This document shows, piece by piece, positions 1-6,306 of a DNA stretch of 17,135 bases. Under the pieces are notes generated by a model that saw nothing but the letters and a program-made list of their open reading frames with translations, was not told the DNA's origin and made no database searches. The DNA is from Deltaproteobacteria bacterium. GTDB taxonomy: Bacteria > Desulfobacterota > Dissulfuribacteria > Dissulfuribacterales > UBA3076. The position numbers were made by a program, and so were the translations under genes. Location: NCBI GenBank assembly GCA_030605675.1, contig JAUWHV010000118.1:1-17135 (forward strand), given 5' to 3'. Numbering within the stretch: the first letter of the stretch is position 1; each line of letters opens with the position of its first letter.

Positions 1-1
1 A

Positions 2-124
2 TTACCGGCAATCCATAATGACCCATGCGACAGAATGATAATTGCCAGTGCGGAACTACATCATCTGACAGTTGTTACCGGAGACGCTACTTTCAAAGAA
101 TATGGAATTGAGACAACATGCTGA
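2..124 (+). CDS. VapC-like PIN-domain toxin, 3' end only
   Basis: Only the last 40 residues lie in the window; the 5' part is cut off by the window edge. The frame reads LPAIHNDPCDRMIIASAELH, then LTVVTGDATFKEYGI, and ends at a TGA. This matches the C-terminal third of PIN-domain ribonucleases: an H-x-DPxDRxIIA-x-A helix, then LTxVTxDxxFxxYG, which carries the last acidic residues of the Mg2+ site. Such proteins (VapC, or the PIN toxins paired with Phd-type antitoxins) are endoribonucleases held inactive by a cognate antitoxin, which would lie to the left outside this window. The family call rests on a short stretch but the motif is very characteristic. Confidence 0.75.
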   Translation, partial: LPAIHNDPCDRMIIASAELHHLTVVTGDATFKEYGIETTC

Positions 125-204
125 AATGCACTTCAACAAATAATCTGGGGGACGTCCTTGGATTTATTGACTTTCGTAGCCGTTCACGGGTTCAGGGTTA
201 CTGA

Positions 205-233
205 TTGACAACATGTGATGGATGTCATAAATT
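205..233 (+). promoter_or_regulatory. Candidate promoter with overlapping dyad, upstream of the RHH/DUF5615 pair
   Basis: A perfect -35 hexamer TTGACA (205-210) is followed after 17 bp by TAAATT (228-233, 4 of 6 matches to the -10 consensus), 45 bp before the start codon at 279. An inverted repeat TGACA (206-210) / TGTCA (223-227) overlaps the promoter. It would suit autorepression by the ribbon-helix-helix protein encoded just downstream; that role is inference. Confidence 0.45.
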
Positions 234-278
234 GTAATCTATTGTCATTCATAAGAATTCAGTCTATGAGAAGGTTAT

Positions 279-698
279 ATGCGTGCCGTTCAAAAAAGCT
301 TACGGATACCTCAAGAGACCTTGGAAGAAATTGAAAGAATTGCGGATGAATCCGGCCGCGATTTTTCTTCCACAGCCAAAGATCTTCTCACAGAAGCCAT
401 CAAGATACACCGGTGCCCGGGTGTCATCTTTGCGGATGGTGTGAGTGGAAGAAGAGCCAGGGTTGCGGGAACCGGTCTAGAAATTTGGGAAATCATCACA
501 ACTTATAAGAGCGTCAATCAAGATTTTCGGCGTTTCCGGAAAGCTTACCATTGGTTAACCGAACAGCAGTTAAGGGCCGCAATAGGCTATTACATTGCAT
601 ATAGCGGGGAGATTGATCGCCAAATTGAACGAAATAAATTGTGGTCTGAGGAGGCAGTTATCAAGCACCATCCTTTTCTGAGCAGGGGTGGTATGTGA
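279..698 (+). CDS. Antitoxin-like protein: ribbon-helix-helix N-terminus with DUF433-like C-terminal part
   Basis: The 139-residue protein begins with a ribbon-helix-helix-like segment (about residues 3-44: a basic strand with KSLRIPQETLEEI, then a helix with FSSTAKDLLTEAI), as in CopG/Arc-type DNA-binding antitoxins. The rest (about 46-120, CPGVIFADG, RRARVAGTGLEIWEII, then LTEQQLRAAIGYY) resembles DUF433-type antitoxin domains, which carry a PxIxGTxIxVxxI-like core and a C-terminal helix starting with LTxxQ. DUF433-like genes often sit directly before DUF5615 PIN-like genes, as here. The start is supported by GAGAAGG about 5 bp upstream of ATG 279. The stop overlaps the next gene by 4 bp, implying coupled translation. 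Likely role: DNA-binding antitoxin that represses its own promoter. The domain call is from memory of the families, not a search. Confidence 0.7.
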   Translation: MRAVQKSLRIPQETLEEIERIADESGRDFSSTAKDLLTEAIKIHRCPGVIFADGVSGRRARVAGTGLEIWEIITTYKSVNQDFRRFRKAYHWLTEQQLRAAIGYYIAYSGEIDRQIERNKLWSEEAVIKHHPFLSRGGM

Positions 699-1054
699 AA
701 TACTATCTGGATGAGGATATAAGCCCAAAGATAGCGAAATTGCTCAGGAAGCAGGAGGTCGACTGCATAAGTGCGCATGAAATTGAGATGCTCGGAGCAT
801 CTGATTTGGAGCAGCTTGAATTAGCCGTGCGTAAGAAGCGATGCCTTGTTACCAAGAATAGAGATGATTTCATTCGCTTAACTGTACAGTTTTTTAATGA
901 TCATTTGCCCCATTGTGGAGTGTTAATCATTCCCAGTACTATCCCGGGAGATAGATTTTCTCTTATAGCCAAAGTACTTGCCGACTATGCCGACAGACAT
1001 CCAGAGGGAATGCTGCCCTATACCATCGATTTTGTTTCCTCTGAGCTAATTTAA
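695..1054 (+). CDS. DUF5615 PIN-like protein, putative toxin
   Basis: This 119-residue protein starts at a GTG that overlaps the preceding stop in GTGA (695-698). It opens with MKYYLDEDISPKIAKLLRK and carries SAHEIEMLGASDLEQLELA, then LVTKNRDDF, followed by a hydrophobic GVLIIPS strand. These are the marks of the DUF5615/Mut7-C-like PIN-fold family: an acidic LDEDxS motif at the N-terminus (D6, E7, D8), a D-x-E/Q-L helix, and a (V/I)-T-x-(D/N)-x-D-F motif (D57, D58). Members form two-gene modules with DUF433 or RHH-type partners and are presumed nucleases; activity has been shown for few. The length is normal for the family. It is probably the toxin half of a toxin-antitoxin pair, but a non-toxin RNA-processing role cannot be excluded. 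Confidence 0.75.
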   Translation: MKYYLDEDISPKIAKLLRKQEVDCISAHEIEMLGASDLEQLELAVRKKRCLVTKNRDDFIRLTVQFFNDHLPHCGVLIIPSTIPGDRFSLIAKVLADYADRHPEGMLPYTIDFVSSELI

Positions 1055-1404
1055 TATCTGTGAAAACTATTTTTAGCGCTAAAACAGACAGGTCCATAAC
1101 CGTTCTTACCCCTGTCAAGCTAATAATTTTCTTTTTTAAAAACAGCTAGTTGAACATTTGAGTGTCTAACAAGCGCAGGTTCCCCAATGGTTTTGTCGCT
1201 GTTATTATTCACCCTCACGCCAACCCTCTCCCTTCCCCGGCACAAGAGCTGGATCTTCGACAAGCGAGAGGAAGGTTTGTAGTTTCTTTCGAGATCATTA
1301 GAACTTGACATTACATATAATGTGTATTATTTATTACCCCTAGTGGTATAATTAAGTAGGTGTAATATTTAATACACCAAATAGGATAAACTGTGAGGTG
1401 AAAT
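1055..1404. other. 350-bp intergenic region with palindromes and a possible repeat fragment
   Basis: No convincing gene is seen. A perfect 14-bp palindrome TTTTAGCGCTAAAA lies at 1071-1084. GACAGG (1087-1092) and CCTGTC (1111-1116) could pair, followed by a T-rich run at 1127-1137, giving at best a weak terminator for the preceding pair. At 1210-1275 a pyrimidine-rich stretch (CACCCTCACGCCAACCCTCT and, further on, GCGAGAGGAAGG) resembles the ends of a widespread REP-like intergenic palindrome, but its second arm is poor. The right end holds the dyads described separately. Confidence 0.5.
1308..1378 (+). promoter_or_regulatory. Two operator-like dyads upstream of the AAA-family ATPase
   Basis: A perfect inverted repeat ACATTA-CATA-TAATGT spans 1308-1323. 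A second dyad GGTGTA-(8)-TACACC spans 1359-1378, ending 26 bp before the start codon at 1405. Between them, TATAAT (1347-1352) is a possible -10, with only a poor -35 (GTATTA, 1324-1329) at 17 bp. TTGACA at 1305-1310 is not at a usable distance from it. The AT-rich dyads share TGTATTA/TAATACA-like half-sites, which suggests one regulator binding twice; this is inference. Confidence 0.35.
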
Positions 1405-2529
1405 ATGAAAAATCCATTTGCCTACAGCAACTATGTTACAGGGGAGTCTTTTTGCAACCGCAAGAAAGAACTGTCTGAACTGCTCAGATATATAAAAGGG
1501 TCTCAGAATGTGCTTTTGTATTCCCATAGAAGATACGGGAAAAGCTCATTAATTCGGCAAGTTTTTCGTGAAATCAAGGGAAAAAATCTCAATGTCGGCA
1601 CTATGCATGTCGAGTTGTATGGAACGATATCTGAAAAGGATTTCATCACCAAAAGCTTTCAGGGCCTAAATCAACTGGAATCAAATTTTGAAAAACTCCT
1701 TAAATCAGTCAGTAATGCCCTAAAAAGTATCAAGCTCAATTTAAGTATAGATTCAGCAACAGGAGGCACCTCTGTTTCGCCATCCTTTGAGGCAGTTGAT
1801 GAAAAAACAGTCCTGGAAGAACTGATGAATATTCTTTCAAAGTATTCACAAAAACGCAGATTAGTTATTGCTTTTGATGAATTCCAGGAAGTTGCCGGTT
1901 ATACAGAAGATGGTTTTGAAAAAAGATTACGCTCGTTTATTCAGCAACACTCAAATATCTGTTATATTTTTTCAGGTAGTCAGCAACACCTGATAACCGA
2001 AATGTTCAACTCAAATAAACGTGCATTTTACAAATTGGCAGAGAGTTTTCCTCTAGAAAAAATAGAAACAAAATATTATATCCCTTGGGTGAAGAATCTG
2101 TTCAGCCAAAAGAATGTTCATCTCCCTGTTGAACAAATAGAAGAGATCGTGGCAAGATTTGAAAACCATCCAATGTATATCCAGAATTTTCTGTTTCACC
2201 TCTGGGAGGAACCAGGAAAAAAAGGGTTTTCTCCTGAAATTATCAATAAGGTAGAAAATACAATCATAGAAAAAAGAAGTCTGGAACACACCGTATTATG
2301 GGAAACTTTGAGTATTAATCAAAAGAAAACCTTAAAGCTGATCCTGCTGAATAACGGATACAACCTTTTCAACGCCGGCTCTTTGAAATCGGTTAACTTA
2401 AAAACCGGTTCCTTGGTTACAAAAGCCCTGTCAAGTCTTAAGAAAAAGGAGATTATTGTAAAAAACGGAAATTATCAGATCCAGGATATTGTTTTTAAGA
2501 AATGGCTTCAAAAAATACTGTCACTATGA
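1405..2529 (+). CDS. Archaeal-ATPase/AAA-family ATP-binding protein (ATPase_2-like)
   Basis: The 374-residue cytoplasmic protein starts with NPFAYSNYVTGESFCNRKKEL, the typical opening of the archaeal-ATPase family (PF01637-like), in which a bulge F-x-x-R-x-x-E-L precedes the P-loop. The nucleotide site is SHRRYGKSS (40-48): G45, K46 and S47 are present, while the first glycine of GxxxxGKS is replaced by serine. Walker B is LVIAFDE (153-159). A sensor-1-like FSGSQ follows at 189-193. The C-terminal part (about 300-374) looks like a winged helix, with LSINQKKTLKLIL and a closing QIQDIVFKKWLQ. Proteins of this family are STAND-like or AAA+ switches; their substrates are mostly unknown. An AGGTG about 6 bp upstream supports the start. 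The gene is A+T richer than its neighbours, hinting at transfer. It stops 15 bp before the convergent ClC gene. Function remains unknown. Confidence 0.8.
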   Translation: MKNPFAYSNYVTGESFCNRKKELSELLRYIKGSQNVLLYSHRRYGKSSLIRQVFREIKGKNLNVGTMHVELYGTISEKDFITKSFQGLNQLESNFEKLLKSVSNALKSIKLNLSIDSATGGTSVSPSFEAVDEKTVLEELMNILSKYSQKRRLVIAFDEFQEVAGYTEDGFEKRLRSFIQQHSNICYIFSGSQQHLITEMFNSNKRAFYKLAESFPLEKIETKYYIPWVKNLFSQKNVHLPVEQIEEIVARFENHPMYIQNFLFHLWEEPGKKGFSPEIINKVENTIIEKRSLEHTVLWETLSINQKKTLKLILLNNGYNLFNAGSLKSVNLKTGSLVTKALSSLKKKEIIVKNGNYQIQDIVFKKWLQKILSL

Positions 2530-2544
2530 TGGGGGTTCGGAATT

Positions 2545-4632
2545 TCACCCAGTCAAATCAGAACGATTTGCAAACTTCATGCGTACGTCCCGGGCCAGAT
2601 CTGTCTGACAGAATATTGTGAGCTGGTCTTCAGGCAGAATTTCTGTGCCTCCATCCGGGATAAGCACAGTGCCGCCGCGCTCAATGGAAACCACTGTGGC
2701 ACTCTGTGGCAGCTTGATTTCAGCCAGTTTTTTACCCGCGCAAGCGCAACCGGGGTTTACCTGGACTTCGATAAATTCAACGCCTGAGACTTTACGAAGT
2801 GCCATACGTTCCCGAACGTGTTGGGCCTGTTGCTTTTTCAATAGCCCCACGTCATAGGCCCGCAAGATATCGCTTCGGCTGATAAGCCCAAGCAATTTTT
2901 GTTCAGCATGACGCGAGACCACAGGAAGCCTCGCAAGGTCCCTGGGTCCCATCTTGCGTATGGCAGACCAGATGGGTTCATCCGGAAAAACCGTGACAGG
3001 GTCAGACGTGGCCACGTCACTCACCTTGAGATCACGTATCATGACGCCCTCCCTGTCAAGCGCGCGCTCCATGTCCTGCAGGGTGACTATGCCATAGAGG
3101 TCTTCGTCATTTTCCATAACAGGGAACCCGTAAAGATGGGTCTCCTGGAAAACGGCAAAGAGCTCTGCCAGGGGCCGGTCCTTATGAACCGTGATGGGTG
3201 CCTGATTCATGACTTCTTCAACCAGGACCCCTTGCATGACATCAAGGTCTCTTCCGTGATCAAAACGGATTCCTCTCTTGGTCAGCTTTAAGGTGTAGAT
3301 GGAATCAGGTTGCAACCATTGTGCAAGGCTTGCCCCCACAATACTTGCGGTCATGAGAGGCAAGATCAGGTGATAGTCCCCGCTCATTTCAAAAACGATA
3401 AGTATGGATGTGAGCGGGGCCCTTGCCGCTGCAGCAAAGACCGCGGCCATCCCTACAAGTGCATAGGCCCCGACTTCTCCGGCGATATTCGGAAAGAGCG
3501 CACCGGCAACATATCCATAGGCCCCGCCAAGCATAGCTCCTGTGAACAGGGATGGTGCAAAGATACCGCCTGAATTGCCGGAACCCAGAGTAAATGAGGT
3601 TGCCAGGGGCTTAAGGAAAATCAATACCGCAAGAAGCAAGAAGGCTGCCTTGCCCTGCAAGGCATCTTCCATGAATGGAAATCCTGAACCGTAAACGTGA
3701 GGCAGGTTTTCAATCAAAGGCATCCCGAGCCGGAACTCCTCAGCAGAAACATGAAAGACCCCGGACAGATAAGGATAGAGAAAAGCCAGAATGCCCAGAA
3801 GCAATGCCCCGACAGCCGGTTTGAAAGCCTGGGGAAATTTCCAGTTATCAAACATCTCCTCAAAGGCGTCAAGCATCCTGATGAACATGATACCAACCAG
3901 GGCGGCGAGAAGGCCCAGTACAGCATATAACAGGAGCTCCCACGGTGAGTGCATAATATAGCTGGGAACCTCAAAGGCCGGACGAGCCCCAAGAAATATC
4001 TGGCTGATAATGCTGGAGGACACAGACGCGATAACCACATTACCAAGCATGGCCACCTGGTGTTCGCTCATCAACAATTCCGAGGAAAAGGCTACCCCGG
4101 CAATAGGTGCATTGAATGTAGCTGCGATACCCGCAGCCGCCCCGCAGGCCACCAGGTTCTTGATACGTTCGTCTGAAAGGCGCAGCCACTGTCCCACAGT
4201 GGACCCCAGGGCAGAACCCACCTGGACAATAGGGCCTTCCCTACCGGCTGAACCGCCTGAGCCGATGCAAAGGGCCGAGGCGAAGATTTTTGCTATGGCA
4301 ACCCTCGGCCGTATACGGCCGCCGCGCAAGATCAAGGCCTTCATGACTTCGGGCACGCCGTGCCCCTTGGCCTCCACGGCAAAGTAGGCAATGATGGGAC
4401 CCCCGATGAGCGCACCCAACACAGGGATGACGATAAGCCACAGACGTCCCAGGAAAGGTTCAAGGACCATGGCCTCAGTGTAAGAAAAGTGCTCTATGAA
4501 GGCTATGAGTCGGATAAAGAAGACAGCAGCAAGTCCGGTCCCGGCCCCGACCACAACAGCCATGACCATCAGGACCAGCCCTCCCCTGGGGACCAATCGA
4601 TCTAATAGATTTGCAATATGGCGTCTTGGCAT
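2545..4632 (-). CDS. ClC-family chloride channel or Cl-/H+ antiporter with CBS pair and RCK_C (TrkA_C) domain
   Basis: This 695-residue inner-membrane protein has a ClC core at about 20-445. Visible anion-pathway motifs are GHGVPE (90-95, where many ClCs have GSGIP), GSAGREGP (127-134, with gating glutamate E132), GGIFAP (355-360) and Y446 in the last helix region, the position of the central-gate tyrosine. E132 is the residue that gates Cl- and couples protons. After the membrane part come two CBS domains (about 467-530 and 534-593), which usually sense adenine nucleotides, and a TrkA_C/RCK_C domain (about 615-688), a ligand-binding module better known from K+ channels. Channel versus antiporter cannot be decided here. 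The ATG at 4632 has no strong Shine-Dalgarno; the upstream DNA contains the hairpin at 4645-4673. The gene stands alone and converges with the ATPase gene at 1405-2529. Confidence 0.93.
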   Translation of the reverse strand: MPRRHIANLLDRLVPRGGLVLMVMAVVVGAGTGLAAVFFIRLIAFIEHFSYTEAMVLEPFLGRLWLIVIPVLGALIGGPIIAYFAVEAKGHGVPEVMKALILRGGRIRPRVAIAKIFASALCIGSGGSAGREGPIVQVGSALGSTVGQWLRLSDERIKNLVACGAAAGIAATFNAPIAGVAFSSELLMSEHQVAMLGNVVIASVSSSIISQIFLGARPAFEVPSYIMHSPWELLLYAVLGLLAALVGIMFIRMLDAFEEMFDNWKFPQAFKPAVGALLLGILAFLYPYLSGVFHVSAEEFRLGMPLIENLPHVYGSGFPFMEDALQGKAAFLLLAVLIFLKPLATSFTLGSGNSGGIFAPSLFTGAMLGGAYGYVAGALFPNIAGEVGAYALVGMAAVFAAAARAPLTSILIVFEMSGDYHLILPLMTASIVGASLAQWLQPDSIYTLKLTKRGIRFDHGRDLDVMQGVLVEEVMNQAPITVHKDRPLAELFAVFQETHLYGFPVMENDEDLYGIVTLQDMERALDREGVMIRDLKVSDVATSDPVTVFPDEPIWSAIRKMGPRDLARLPVVSRHAEQKLLGLISRSDILRAYDVGLLKKQQAQHVRERMALRKVSGVEFIEVQVNPGCACAGKKLAEIKLPQSATVVSIERGGTVLIPDGGTEILPEDQLTIFCQTDLARDVRMKFANRSDLTG

Positions 4633-4644
4633 GCAGGTTAGTTA

Positions 4645-4673
4645 GTGTCTGAACGAAAAGGCCGTTCAGACAC
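4645..4673. repeat. Perfect 11-bp stem-loop between the ClC gene and a small ORF
   Basis: GTGTCTGAACG (4645-4655) and CGTTCAGACAC (4663-4673) are exact reverse complements, separated by AAAAGGC. The stem begins 12 bp upstream of the ClC start codon and lacks a T-run on either side, so a classical terminator is unlikely. It may be a structured 5' leader, an operator for the divergent genes, or part of a dispersed repeat. Confidence 0.7.
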
Positions 4674-4710
4674 AATTTTGAATTCTAAATTTTGAATTTT
4701 GAATTTAAAA
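4673..4710. repeat. AT-rich degenerate tandem repeat (TTTTGAA-type heptamers)
   Basis: The stretch repeats TTTTGAAT, TCTAAAT, TTTGAAT and similar units, an imperfect heptamer/octamer array directly following the hairpin and directly preceding the ribosome-binding site at 4711. It belongs to the same style of intergenic microsatellite seen elsewhere in the window. Confidence 0.5.
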
Positions 4711-4727
4711 AAGGAGGTAACCATAAT

Positions 4728-4886
4728 ATGTTAATTGTCCATTCCGCCTCCCCGTTCATGGAGACGATATCAGCCACTCAAATGCAGGGCAATATACCCT
4801 CTTATATCATCCATACAAGTATCATCTATGAAAAAAGTGAGGATGCCGATGGACCTTTGAACCCTACTTTTTTCAAACTTAAATGA
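4728..4886 (+). CDS. Small hypothetical protein, 52 residues
   Basis: The reading frame opens at ATG 4728 behind AAGGAGGT (4711-4718), a perfect complement to the 16S 3' end at an ideal distance, and closes at TGA 4884-4886. An in-frame ATG at 4692 would add 12 residues but places the Shine-Dalgarno inside the gene, so I reject it. The product (MLIVHSASPFMETISATQMQ, then GNIPSYIIHTSIIYEKSE, then a charged and polar tail ending FFKLK) has no membrane helix, no cysteine and no motif I recognise. It stands alone: hairpin and AT repeat upstream, MITE-like element downstream. It could be a real small protein or the 5' remnant of a longer gene. The Shine-Dalgarno is the best argument for translation. 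Confidence 0.4.
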   Translation: MLIVHSASPFMETISATQMQGNIPSYIIHTSIIYEKSEDADGPLNPTFFKLK

Positions 4887-4942
4887 GCATAAGACTGGAA
4901 TGTTTTTAATCAGACAAGTAGAATAGAAATCAAGTCTCCGAG

Positions 4943-5102
4943 TTAGGAACGGGAGATAAATAAGTTGAACAAAAATTAACAGGATTTTTTGTTGTATTCA
5001 AGGCGCGACGAGCGAGCATAACGGGTTATGTGATCGACGAGCAACGAAGAAGACGGCAAAAAAGACATTAATTTGTTCAAGTTATTTATTGTACGTTCCT
5101 TA
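4943..5102. mobile_element. MITE-like element with 29-nt imperfect terminal inverted repeats
   Basis: The left end (4945-4973, AGGAACGGGAGATAAATAAG followed by TTGAACAAA) and the right end (5072-5100) are reverse complements at all but a few positions. Taking the element as 4946-5099 gives the same trinucleotide TTA on both sides (4943-4945 and 5100-5102), a possible target duplication. The interior is GC-richer, contains a short hairpin CATAAC-GG-GTTATG, the octamer CGACGAGC twice, and GCAACGAAGAAGACGG (5041-5056). The last resembles GCAACGCAGCAGATGG at 16122-16137 (13 of 16). There is no reading frame of note, so any movement would depend on a transposase elsewhere. Confidence 0.65.
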
Positions 5103-5118
5103 TGCCGTGTCAGGGGCA
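5102..5118. repeat. Left copy of an inverted motif flanking the CGGC-domain gene
   Basis: ATGCCGTGTCAGGGGCA here is the reverse complement of TGCCCCTGACACCGGCAT at 5533-5550, except for one extra base in the latter. The two copies bracket the gene at 5178-5519. Confidence 0.5.
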
Positions 5119-5177
5119 TTTGTTTTTGGTATTTGGAGTTCGGTTTAGGATTTTTTCCTTGAGCAAAGGGGGAGTAA

Positions 5178-5519
5178 ATGAACATCTTACTTATAGGTTG
5201 CGGTGCGTATATGGATCAGGGTTACGCATGTCCGGGGGAATACAAGTGTATCAACGCAGTGGCGGAAAAGAACGGGGAATTCGCCCAATACGACAACCCT
5301 GTGCTGGTCGGCTTTCTGCGCTGCCAGTGTCCTGGACGGGCCACGATATCCAATATAGGAGCGGTCAAAAAGAACGTCAAGATTGATGCGGTGCATCTCA
5401 GCAATTGTATGATTAAGGCAATACCCATGTGTAAAAACCATGACTTTGATCAGTTTAAGGAAATAGTTGAGAAGAAGTTCGGTGTAAAATGTGTCCTGGG
5501 CACACACGCCTATGACTAA
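5178..5519 (+). CDS. CGGC-domain protein (cysteine-rich, putative metal-binding)
   Basis: The 113-residue protein has eight cysteines: C8, C18, C24, C49, C51, C77, C85 and C105. The order C-x(n)-CPG, then GFLRCQCPGR (46-54), then IDAVHLSNC (69-77), a further C at 85 and a C-terminal GVKCVLGTHAY follows the CGGC domain family (PF08821-like), found mostly in anaerobes, methanogens and sulfate reducers and proposed to bind metal. In the eponymous motif, family members usually read CGGCPG; here it is CQCPGR, with one residue fewer between the cysteines. GGGGGAG about 5 bp upstream of ATG 5178 supports the start. It lies alone between the MITE-like element and the phosphoribosyltransferase gene. 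The biochemical role is unknown. Confidence 0.75.
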   Translation: MNILLIGCGAYMDQGYACPGEYKCINAVAEKNGEFAQYDNPVLVGFLRCQCPGRATISNIGAVKKNVKIDAVHLSNCMIKAIPMCKNHDFDQFKEIVEKKFGVKCVLGTHAYD

Positions 5520-5532
5520 ATGAAGAAGAAGT

Positions 5533-5550
5533 TGCCCCTGACACCGGCAT
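5533..5550. repeat. Right copy of the inverted motif flanking the CGGC-domain gene
   Basis: TGCCCCTGACACCGGCAT is near-perfectly complementary to 5102-5118. It sits 13 bp after the stop of the CGGC-domain gene and is followed by TTTTATC, so a weak terminator role is also conceivable. Confidence 0.5.
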
Positions 5551-5582
5551 TTTATCAGTTACGAGTGTAACAGAAGGCCCAA

Positions 5583-6299
5583 ATGGCTGAAAAGATTTGC
5601 GAAGTATCCAGCCTCCGTGACAAGAGATTTGTCTTCAAAGACAGGGACGATGCCGCAAAGGTGCTGTCAGAAATGCTCAGTCCCTACTACGAAAAGGCAA
5701 AAGAGACCCTTGTCCTTGCCATACCTTCCGGTGGGGTGCCTATAGGACTTGAGGTGGCAAAGGGCCTTTCACTGCCCCTTGATCTTATAATTGTCAGAAA
5801 GATTCCTATCCCCGGAAATCCCGAAGCAGGTTTTGGCGCCGTGACACTGGATGGAGATGTCTTTCTCAATAACGAGCTTGTCGCCTTTCTTCGGCTTTCT
5901 CCAAAGGAAATAGAGGATCAGATAACCAAGGTAAAAACGGATCTCAAGGAGAGAAATCGTATCTTTCGCCAGGGAACTCCCTTTCCCGATGTAGTTAATA
6001 AAACAGTATTGATGGCAGATGATGGTCTTGCATCAGGCTACACTATGTTGGCCTGTGTAGAAACGGTTCGTCGAAAAGGGGCAAGTAAGATAGTCGTAGC
6101 AGTACCAACTGCTCCAGAAAGCTCTGTTTCCCGGATTTCTCCCATTGTTGAAGAGATCTTTTGCCCAAATATAAGGACAGGGCGGTATTTTGCAGTAGCC
6201 GAGGCCTATGCCAACTGGTACGACCTCACCAGGGATGAGGTCCTGACCAGGTTACAAGAAGCCGGACTTCCCGAGACCATGGAGCGGAATCATGCATAA
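5583..6299 (+). CDS. Phosphoribosyltransferase-fold protein
   Basis: The 238-residue protein has a type I phosphoribosyltransferase fold. The N-terminal FKDRDDAAKVLSEML and VLAIPSGGVPIGLEVA (44-59), then LDLIIVRKIPIPGNPEAGFGAV, match a family of predicted PRTases common in bacteria and often linked to stress proteins or dienelactone hydrolase-like enzymes. The PRPP-binding loop is VLMADDGLASGYTM (142-155), with the acidic pair D146-D147; the usual GxxTGxTM has serine at 151. Substrates of this branch are unknown, so no base specificity is assigned. ATG 5583 follows AGAAGG by about 6 bp, and a short GTTAC-GAGT-GTAAC hairpin sits at 5558-5571. The gene converges on the universal stress gene with only 7 bp between them. 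Confidence 0.85.
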   Translation: MAEKICEVSSLRDKRFVFKDRDDAAKVLSEMLSPYYEKAKETLVLAIPSGGVPIGLEVAKGLSLPLDLIIVRKIPIPGNPEAGFGAVTLDGDVFLNNELVAFLRLSPKEIEDQITKVKTDLKERNRIFRQGTPFPDVVNKTVLMADDGLASGYTMLACVETVRRKGASKIVVAVPTAPESSVSRISPIVEEIFCPNIRTGRYFAVAEAYANWYDLTRDEVLTRLQEAGLPETMERNHA

Positions 6300-6306
6300 T
6301 CCGGGT

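Noticed and set aside
1305..1322. TTGACA followed by TATAAT as a sigma-70 promoter
   Set aside because: The hexamers are only 5 bp apart, far from the required 16-18 bp.
2838..4605. Numerous plus-strand frames opposite the ClC gene
   Set aside because: All are antisense to a well-conserved membrane protein and show no motifs or ribosome-binding sites.
4692..4727. 12-codon N-terminal extension of the small ORF
   Set aside because: It would place the perfect Shine-Dalgarno inside the coding region and consist of the AT repeat.
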